64,000 nucleotides of DNA from Chloroflexota bacterium (GTDB lineage Bacteria > Chloroflexota > Anaerolineae > Anaerolineales > Villigracilaceae): the NCBI GenBank assembly GCA_016191845.1, contig JACPVF010000013.1, forward strand, positions 248,001 to 312,000, read 5' to 3'. The notes beneath the pieces were generated by a model. That model worked only from the letters and a program-made list of their open reading frames with translations, was not told the DNA's origin and did not search any database. Numbering within the stretch: position 1 is the stretch's first letter; each line of letters starts with the position of its first letter. The position numbers were made by a program, and so were the translations under genes. Positions 58,108-64,000 of this stretch are shown here, one piece after another.

Positions 58108-59027
58108 GCTGCAACGATCTCCTCTCCGAAGCCAAATTTGCGGGTGTAGAAGTAGGTCACGATCAGTGTCATCACCATCAGGATGAGGGACGCCGCTGAG
58201 CCAAAGGCGGGATCGCGCGCATCCAGGAATTGTCGCTGAATGAGGTTCCCAACCAGAATATACTGCCGTCCGCCAAGGATGTCGGACACGATGAACGTCC
58301 CCATGACAGGGATGAAGACCAGGATGGTTCCCGCCACTACGCCTGGCATGGAGAGCGGAAGTGTCACCCGCAGGAAGGTCTTGAACGGGCTGGCACCCAG
58401 GTCCGCGGCGGCTTCGTAAAGCGAATTTTCGATCTTCTCCAGCGAGGTGAAGATCGGCAGGATCATGAATGGCAGGAACTCGTACACCATACCCACCAAT
58501 ACCGCCCCGGGCGTGTAGAGCAACTCCAGTGGTACAAAGTTGATTCCCAGCCAATGCGCCACCGTACCAATGATGAGATTGATGGCGCCTTCCTTGCGCA
58601 GAAGCATCATCCAGGCATACACGCGGATGACGAAATTCGTCCATAACGGGATCAGCACCATAAACAGGAAGGTATTGCGGCGCTTCGGATCGGCGCGGGC
58701 AATGAAGTACGCCAGCGGATAGGCCATTGCGATCACGATGACAGTGGTGTTGAAGGCCAGCATTAAAGAGCGGCCCAGAATCTGCATGTACAGCGGATCG
58801 AAGCAGCTGGCCTGACCGCCAGCACAGTCACTGCTAAAGCCCAGCAAACGGATGTAATTATCCAGTGAGAAGGTGAAAATAACTTCGCCATCCGGGCTGC
58901 GCTTCCCAAAGCTGATGACCAACGTCAGCAACAAAGGCAGGATTAATAGGATGAACATCCAGATGGTGGTCGGCAGGGCCAACAGGGTGCCCTGCGCAGA
59001 TTTATTTTCGCGGAGACGCTTTAACAT
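58104..59027 (-). CDS. potB: PotB-type polyamine ABC transporter permease
   Basis: The product is 307 residues and spans the membrane six times. N-terminal helix [20 protein letters not shown], and EAA loop [20 protein letters not shown] with the following P-G-V. A cysteine-containing loop after helix 1 ([17 protein letters not shown]) is unlike E. coli PotB and probably faces outside. The start is ATG 59027, two bases after the potA stop. It pairs with PotC as the heterodimeric pore. Confidence 0.93.
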   Translation of the reverse strand: MLKRLRENKSAQGTLLALPTTIWMFILLILPLLLTLVISFGKRSPDGEVIFTFSLDNYIRLLGFSSDCAGGQASCFDPLYMQILGRSLMLAFNTTVIVIAMAYPLAYFIARADPKRRNTFLFMVLIPLWTNFVIRVYAWMMLLRKEGAINLIIGTVAHWLGINFVPLELLYTPGAVLVGMVYEFLPFMILPIFTSLEKIENSLYEAAADLGASPFKTFLRVTLPLSMPGVVAGTILVFIPVMGTFIVSDILGGRQYILVGNLIQRQFLDARDPAFGSAASLILMVMTLIVTYFYTRKFGFGEEIVAA

Positions 59028-59029
59028 GG

Positions 59030-60139
59030 TCAGTCCTTCTTCAAGACCAGGGTGTTTTCGGGCATCAACATCAGGTCCACCTTTTGGCCGATGGTGTAGA
59101 AGGAACTCGGCTCGAGGCGCGAGATACGATTCTGCTCCCAAACCTTCAGGCGAACATCTCCTATATGAACCACTACATGGGTATTCGAACCGATGTAAAC
59201 TGTGCTCGTGATTTCACCTTCGAAAGTATTCAGACGTGCTGAATGCTCGGTCAAATGAATCTTTTCGGGGCGGATGGAGACGAAGACCTGCTCGCCATGG
59301 ACCAGGCCCTCCGAGGCGGGCGTCCCCGTCACTTCTGCGTTCAAAGCGGGGATGAAGACCGAAGCTTCGTTCGCCGACAGGGATTTGATCTGGCCTTCGA
59401 GGAAATTTGACTCACCGATGAACTCCGCCACAAAGCGGTTACGCGGACGCTCGTAGATTTCCGCGGGCGAGCCCATCTGCATGACCTTACCTTTGCTCAT
59501 GACCGCAATGCGATCAGACATGGTCAGGGCTTCCTCCTGGTCGTGAGTCACATAGATGAAGGTGATGCCCAATTGTTGCTGAAGTGCTTTCAATTCGAGC
59601 TGCATTTCCTTGCGGAGTTTCAAGTCGAGGGCGCCAAGCGGCTCATCAAGCAGGAGCACGTCGGGGGTCTTGACCAGGGCGCGGGCCAGGGCTACGCGCT
59701 GTTGCTGTCCGCCCGAGAGTTGTTTGGGACGGCGGTTTTCCATCCCGATCAATTGAACCATCTCGAGCGCACGCATCACACGTTTCTTGATCTCTTCCTT
59801 CTGGGCACCTTCCATTTCAAGGCCAAAGGCCACATTCTGGTACACAGACATGTGCTGGAAGAGTGCATAACTCTGGAAGACCGTATTGACCTTGCGCTGG
59901 AAGGGCGGCGTATGTCCCATCGGCTTGCCTTCGATGTATACCTCGCCTTCGGTAGGCCACTCGAAACCCGCAATCATGCGCAGGGAAGTCGTCTTGCCGC
60001 ACCCCGAGGAACCAAGCATGGAAAAGAACTCGCCGTTCCGAATCTGCATGTCCACATGATCGACGGCATTCAACTCGTTCCCCTCAGGGGTGATGAACTT
60101 CTTTACCACATCCCGCAATTCAACCGCAAACTCTTTCAT
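59030..60139 (-). CDS. potA: PotA-type polyamine ABC transporter ATPase
   Basis: The product is 369 residues. Walker A is [13 protein letters not shown], the ABC signature [15 protein letters not shown], Walker [14 protein letters not shown], with the H-loop VTHDQEEAL following. The C-terminal third has the TOBE domain ([20 protein letters not shown]) used in regulation by substrate. It hydrolyses ATP to drive uptake. Start ATG 60139 is one base beyond the upstream transaminase stop, which points to one operon with the amine-degrading enzyme. Confidence 0.95.
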   Translation of the reverse strand: MKEFAVELRDVVKKFITPEGNELNAVDHVDMQIRNGEFFSMLGSSGCGKTTSLRMIAGFEWPTEGEVYIEGKPMGHTPPFQRKVNTVFQSYALFQHMSVYQNVAFGLEMEGAQKEEIKKRVMRALEMVQLIGMENRRPKQLSGGQQQRVALARALVKTPDVLLLDEPLGALDLKLRKEMQLELKALQQQLGITFIYVTHDQEEALTMSDRIAVMSKGKVMQMGSPAEIYERPRNRFVAEFIGESNFLEGQIKSLSANEASVFIPALNAEVTGTPASEGLVHGEQVFVSIRPEKIHLTEHSARLNTFEGEITSTVYIGSNTHVVVHIGDVRLKVWEQNRISRLEPSSFYTIGQKVDLMLMPENTLVLKKD

Positions 60140-60140
60140 C

Positions 60141-61502
60141 CTACTCGCTCCTGCCAATGGATTTGAGGGTGTCTTCCAGACGATCCAGCAAGGTATCCAA
60201 CTGCTCGTATGTGACCAACAACGACGGCTCGATGCGGATGGTTTGGGCACTTGTCAACGTGCCCGCCACCAGGATGTTCCGCTTGAACAATCCAGCCGCC
60301 ACCTGATAGCCAATCTCAGGTGTCTTGAAATGCATACCGATCAACAGGCCTCTGCCCGTTATTTTCTCATAAATTTGAGGATATTGGTCTGCCAGTTTCT
60401 GCAATCTGGGAATCAGGTATTCGCCTTTTTCAGCAGCCTGCTCCCACAACCTGTCACGCAGTGTTACATGGATGGCCGCAATTGCCGCCGAACAAGCCAG
60501 GGCATTCCCGCCCGTGGTGGTGGTATGCATAAATGGATTGGGATACATCATCGGCTGGAAGATCTCTTCGGTGGTGCACACCGCGCTGACAGGCATGACG
60601 CCCCCGCCCAGGGACTTGGCCACCGCCAAAATATCGGGGACCACGCCCCAGTGGTCTACGCCCCACAGTTTACCCGTGCGACCCAGGCCTGTCTGTACCT
60701 CATCGGCAATGAGCAGGGCACCGTGCTTCTTGGTTGCCTCGCGGACGCGCGGCCAGAAATCATCAGGCGGAACGATCCCACCCGCCTCCCCCTGGATGGG
60801 CTCGAACAAGACACCCGCCACACCAATACCGACTTTCTCGCAAATCTCCAATTGTTTCTCGACTGCTTCGGCGTCGCCAAACGGGACGTGGTACACGTGC
60901 CCGCCATAAAGGGTACCCAGCGGCGTGCGGTAATCAGACTTGCCCATCATCGAGAGCGAACCCATCGTCTTGCCGTGAAAAGCCTTGACCGCCACAATGA
61001 ACGCCGACTTCTTGGTGTACAGTTTGGCGATCTTGATGGCGGCCTCGATGGCCTCCGTGCCGCTGGCGGCGAACCAGCTATATTTCAGGTCGCCAGGCGT
61101 GATCTCCGCCATCAGGCGCGCCAGCACGCCGCGCAACGGGTCGATCAACTCCTGCGAGGGCATGGGCGTGCGTTCGAGCTGGGCACGCACCGCGCTCACC
61201 ACCTCGGGATGACTCCAGCCCAGGTCCATCATGCCGTAGCCACCGAGGAAATCCAGATACTCGCGGCCCAGTACATCCTGGAAGACCGCCCCCGAACCCG
61301 TCCACTCCACCGCAGCCCAATCCCCTGCTTCAGTCACCGACTTGCGATATTCCAACCAGTTGCGGTTGTAATACTCCGCAAAATTCTGCTTGGATTCTTC
61401 GATGATTTGATGCGCCTCCTCAATGCTGGGAAATTCAGTCCGTCTGATCATGTCCAACCAGCGGGATGAATAATCCAGTGCTCCTCCAAAATCCTTGGCC
61501 AT
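60141..61502 (-). CDS. Putrescine-type class III aminotransferase
   Basis: The product is 453 residues. VFQDVLGREYLDFLGGYGMM is the start of the fold, SWFAASGTEAIEAAIKIAKL follows, KAFHGKTMGSLSMMG, LLIADEVQTGLGRTGKLWGV, and DILAVAKSLGGGVMP holds the PLP lysine. The N-terminal extension and the MHTTTTGGNALACSAA element match putrescine-2-oxoglutarate transaminase (PatA/YgjG type) best. It would convert putrescine to 4-aminobutanal. It is directly upstream of potABCD with one base to potA. Start ATG 61502 has GGAGAG upstream. Confidence 0.9.
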   Translation of the reverse strand: MAKDFGGALDYSSRWLDMIRRTEFPSIEEAHQIIEESKQNFAEYYNRNWLEYRKSVTEAGDWAAVEWTGSGAVFQDVLGREYLDFLGGYGMMDLGWSHPEVVSAVRAQLERTPMPSQELIDPLRGVLARLMAEITPGDLKYSWFAASGTEAIEAAIKIAKLYTKKSAFIVAVKAFHGKTMGSLSMMGKSDYRTPLGTLYGGHVYHVPFGDAEAVEKQLEICEKVGIGVAGVLFEPIQGEAGGIVPPDDFWPRVREATKKHGALLIADEVQTGLGRTGKLWGVDHWGVVPDILAVAKSLGGGVMPVSAVCTTEEIFQPMMYPNPFMHTTTTGGNALACSAAIAAIHVTLRDRLWEQAAEKGEYLIPRLQKLADQYPQIYEKITGRGLLIGMHFKTPEIGYQVAAGLFKRNILVAGTLTSAQTIRIEPSLLVTYEQLDTLLDRLEDTLKSIGRSE

Positions 61503-61519
61503 ACTCGCTTCTCTCCAAT

Positions 61520-62986
61520 TTAGAATTTGCGCGACCATTCCTTCGGCCAACGCTCCACAACCACTTTCTTCTGCGTAAAGAATTCCACCGCATCCATCGA
61601 CTGGCCGTGCATGTCGCCGAAGAACGAATCCTTCCAGCCGCTGAACGGGAAGAAGGCCATCGGGGCGGCCACGCCAATATTGATGCCGATGTTGCCTGCT
61701 TCGACCTCATAGCGGAACTTGCGCGCCGCCGCTCCGCTCGACGTGAACAAGCTGGCCTGGTTGCCGTACGAGTGGCTGTTTGCCAGTGCAATAGCCTCGT
61801 CGATGGTGTTGACGTGCATCAACCCCAACACAGGGCCGAACACCTCGGTGCGCCACAATTCACTGCCTGGCTGGACATCCGCCACGATGGTGGGGCGCAC
61901 GAAATTGCCTTTTTCATAGCCCTTGATCGTGGTCCCGCGCCCGTCCACGCAGACGTTGGCCCCTTCCGACGCGCTGACGCCGATCAACTGCTCGACGCGC
62001 GCCTTGCTGGCAGGATTGATGACGGGACCCATCTGCACACCCGAGTCGAGGCCATAGCCGACCACACGGCTGGAGGCAGCGTCACAGATCAGCTCGGTAA
62101 ACTCGTTGCGCGCCGAACCAACCGTCACCGCCAGCGAGACCGCCAGACAACGCTGACCGGCACAGCCGAAGGCCGAATCCGCGATGATCTTGGTGGCCAT
62201 GTCCATATCCGCATCGGGCAGCACGATGACGGGATTCTTCGCCCCACCCTGGGCCTGGACCCGTTTCCCGTTGGCGGATGCGCGGCTGTAGATGTACTTC
62301 GCCACATTGGTCGAGCCGACGAAGGTGATGGCGCGGATGGCGGGATGGTCCAGGATGCCATCCACAGTCTCCTTCGCGCCGTTGACCATATTGACCACGC
62401 CCTTCGGAAAGCCAACCTGCTCGATCAGCTTGAAGATGTACTGCATCGTCATCGGGACCTTCTCCGAAGGCTTGACGATGTAGGTGTTGCCCGCCGCCAG
62501 CGCGTAAGGCAGATACCAAAACAGGATCATGCCAGGGAAGTTGAACGGCGCGATGGTGGCACACACGCCCACAGGCTGACGGATCATTAACTCGTCGATG
62601 CCAGGCGCGATGTCTTCCACCAGCTCACCCTTGCCGAGGTACGGCATGCCGCAGGCTACTTCGATGTTCTCGAAGGCGCGCACCATCTCAGCCTTGGCTT
62701 CCTCGAAGGTCTTGCCTGCTTCCTGCGTGATGAGCCTGGCGATCTCATCACCGTTCTCGCGCATGATGTTACGCAGTTTGAACAGATACTGCACGCGGTC
62801 CTGCACGGGAGTTCGCCGCCAGCCAGGGAAAGCTTCGCTGGCCGCTTTGGCCGCCGCATCCACATCGGCCTTACTGCACAGAGGCGTGCGCGCCACGACC
62901 TCGCCTGTAGCGGGATTGACCACATCGAAGTATTCGCTGACCTCGGGCTTGATCCACTCACCATTGATGTAATTCAGGATTTCCAT
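61520..62986 (-). CDS. Aldehyde dehydrogenase superfamily, methylmalonate-semialdehyde-dehydrogenase-like
   Basis: The product is 488 residues. ALDH signatures: [20 protein letters not shown] with the N of the active site, [30 protein letters not shown] and [20 protein letters not shown] with the catalytic cysteine in GQRC. The GQRC-x-A-x-S pattern and the absence of the usual general-base glutamate motif ELGGK (GGAKN here) fit the CoA-acylating methylmalonate/malonate-semialdehyde group. It would convert a semialdehyde to acyl-CoA with NAD. Start ATG 62986 with AGGAGAC upstream. It lies between two transaminase genes. Confidence 0.93.
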   Translation of the reverse strand: MEILNYINGEWIKPEVSEYFDVVNPATGEVVARTPLCSKADVDAAAKAASEAFPGWRRTPVQDRVQYLFKLRNIMRENGDEIARLITQEAGKTFEEAKAEMVRAFENIEVACGMPYLGKGELVEDIAPGIDELMIRQPVGVCATIAPFNFPGMILFWYLPYALAAGNTYIVKPSEKVPMTMQYIFKLIEQVGFPKGVVNMVNGAKETVDGILDHPAIRAITFVGSTNVAKYIYSRASANGKRVQAQGGAKNPVIVLPDADMDMATKIIADSAFGCAGQRCLAVSLAVTVGSARNEFTELICDAASSRVVGYGLDSGVQMGPVINPASKARVEQLIGVSASEGANVCVDGRGTTIKGYEKGNFVRPTIVADVQPGSELWRTEVFGPVLGLMHVNTIDEAIALANSHSYGNQASLFTSSGAAARKFRYEVEAGNIGINIGVAAPMAFFPFSGWKDSFFGDMHGQSMDAVEFFTQKKVVVERWPKEWSRKF

Positions 62987-62999
62987 GATGTCTCCTGTA

Positions 63000-63021
63000 G
63001 GGGCGACCCGACGGGTCACCC
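63000..63021. repeat. GC-rich palindrome immediately upstream of the MMSDH-like gene
   Basis: GGGCGACCCG and its near-complement CGGGTCACCC surround a one-base centre (63001-63021). It is placed between the previous stop (63022) and the ribosome-binding site of the MMSDH-like gene. It could serve as an mRNA-processing or stability element, or be a copy of the intergenic palindrome family. Confidence 0.5.
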
Positions 63022-64000
63022 TTACTTAATATTCTTATCCGCAACTTCCAACGCCTTCTCGACAATCGCCAACCCCTCGTCAAGTTGTTCCTTCGTGATG
63101 CACAGTGGCGGCACAACGAAGACCATGCTGCCCATATTGTTCGCCATGATAAAGGTGAACAATCCGTTCTCGCGCAACACCTTCCCGACCTCCGCCATGA
63201 CCGCAGGCGCGAAAATCTCCTTCGTTTCGCGGTTGGTGACCAGTTCCAGCGTACTGAACAGGCCGATGTAGCGTGCGTCTCCGACCGAGGGATGGCGTTC
63301 CTTGATGTCTTCCAGGCACTCGCCGAGATAGCTGCCCATCGTCGCCGCATTCTCGATGAGATGGTCTTCTTCATACACGTCAATGGTGGCGAGCGCCGCG
63401 GCGCAGGCCAGCGCGTGACCGTTGTATGTGAGGCCCGCATAAAGATACTTGTCGTTGAAGAACGCAGCGATCTTGTCCGAGACAATCACTGCGCCGAGTG
63501 GGACGTATCCGCTGGTAATGCCTTTCGCGGTGGTGATGATGTCGGGCGTGACGCCCCAGTTGTCTACGGCGAACCATTTTCCCGTGCGACCCCATCCGCT
63601 CATCACTTCATCCGAGATCAACAGGATGCCGTATTTGTCGCACAATTCACGCACACGCGGCCAGTAATCATCAGGCGGGACGATCAACCCGTTCGAGCCG
63701 ACCACACCTTCCATGATAATGGCCGCGATCTTGTCGGGGCCTTCGTACTTGATGACCTCTTCGAGATGCGAAATGCACTCGCGCTTGCAGGTCTCCTTCT
63801 TCTGCCCGAACGGACAGCGATAGCAGATCGGGTCGAGGAAATGCACCCCGCCGGGCATGGTCGGCTCGACCGCCAGGCGGCGGTAGTCGCCCGTCAGCGC
63901 GATGGAGCCGTGGGTTGCACCATGGTATGAGCGGTAGCGGGCCAAAATTTTATGTCGTCCCGTATAAAAGCGCGCGATCTTGATGGCGTTCTCGTTGGCT
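63022..64000 (-). CDS. Class III aminotransferase (omega-amino acid/beta-alanine-type), partial at right edge
   Basis: The frame is open to base 64000, so the N-terminus lies outside. The visible 326 residues have [16 protein letters not shown], a cysteine-rich [17 protein letters not shown] insertion, [40 protein letters not shown] and [20 protein letters not shown] with the PLP lysine. The pattern fits beta-alanine, taurine or adenosylmethionine-type omega-transaminases. With the MMSDH-like gene 35 bases downstream, a route from beta-alanine through malonate semialdehyde to acetyl-CoA is plausible (inference). The cysteine-rich insertion may bind metal. Confidence 0.92.
   Translation of the reverse strand, partial: ANENAIKIARFYTGRHKILARYRSYHGATHGSIALTGDYRRLAVEPTMPGGVHFLDPICYRCPFGQKKETCKRECISHLEEVIKYEGPDKIAAIIMEGVVGSNGLIVPPDDYWPRVRELCDKYGILLISDEVMSGWGRTGKWFAVDNWGVTPDIITTAKGITSGYVPLGAVIVSDKIAAFFNDKYLYAGLTYNGHALACAAALATIDVYEEDHLIENAATMGSYLGECLEDIKERHPSVGDARYIGLFSTLELVTNRETKEIFAPAVMAEVGKVLRENGLFTFIMANNMGSMVFVVPPLCITKEQLDEGLAIVEKALEVADKNIK

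Noticed and set aside
57211-58644. Longer potC frame beginning at 58644
   Set aside because: The first 179 codons overlap potB in another frame and lack membrane-protein character; the ATG at 58107 in an ATGA overlap is the natural start.
62082-62564. Antisense/alternate-frame ORFs over the MMSDH-like gene
   Set aside because: No domain pattern; frame shadow of a strongly conserved ALDH.

Overview
The window looks like chromosomal DNA from a Chloroflexota bacterium, most likely class Anaerolineae (inference). Supporting signs are a moderately GC-rich genome, paired aldehyde:ferredoxin oxidoreductases, many short palindromic intergenic repeats, an S-layer-homology (SLH) surface protein, a long-form IleS under T-box control, and abundant Lrp, AOR and class III transaminase genes. 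No 16S or marker set is present, so the class assignment is only moderately secure.

Layout. (1) 1-7.6 kb: the end of a type I restriction-modification locus (hsdM 3' part, hsdS, a 77-codon gene, a DUF4145-like gene), then a GTPase, two nuclease-like genes (TPR/PD-(D/E)XK-like and DUF559), a VF530 protein, and a littered intergenic zone with hsdS-tail duplications and palindromic repeats. (2) 7.7-17.5 kb: small hypothetical, lipoprotein and membrane genes, a promoter-driven two-gene unit of unknown function (soluble 310 aa protein plus four-TM protein), a YqeC-MocA fusion followed by a second MocA-like protein, a bacterial PH-like protein, a lipid kinase and a PlsC-like acyltransferase. (3) 17.5-28.5 kb: a Tat-signal protein, a GNAT gene behind an attenuator-like leader, DUF6916, three tandem tail-collar (Mdp-type) proteins, and a 2517-residue repeat-rich SLH protein. 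(4) 28.5-35.5 kb: a GNAT, an AT-rich three-gene cluster, then ileS with its T-box leader and promoter. (5) 35.5-40.7 kb: alpha-galactosidase, GNAT, MOSC protein, a lipoprotein behind a structured leader, a GT4 glycosyltransferase and tRNA-Thr(CGT). (6) 40.9-42.6 kb: an AT-rich three-gene island next to the tRNA. (7) 42.8-45.5 kb: PadR regulator with palindromic operators, CPBP protease, and a TPR/DUF3592 gene that appears frameshifted. (8) 45.5-64 kb: an all-minus-strand catabolic region with two AORs, four class III transaminases, an MMSDH-type dehydrogenase, a PotABCD transporter, an APC permease, a saccharopine-dehydrogenase-like protein and an Lrp regulator.

How the genes work together (inference). 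The last 18 kb reads as polyamine/amino-acid catabolism: PotABCD import, transamination of the amine to an aldehyde, aldehyde oxidation either by the CoA/NAD-dependent dehydrogenase or by tungsten/molybdenum AORs that reduce ferredoxin, and a further round of transamination. YqeC-MocA, the second MocA and the MOSC protein show that molybdoenzyme maturation is also encoded in the window, although MocA/YqeC normally serve cytidylated cofactors rather than AOR.

The items most worth a second look are the palindromic element sitting in frame inside the YqeC-MocA gene, the repeated hsdS-tail small ORFs, the unassigned 310 aa/4TM gene pair, two promoter-hairpin leaders of unknown class, and the double AOR-transaminase arrangement.
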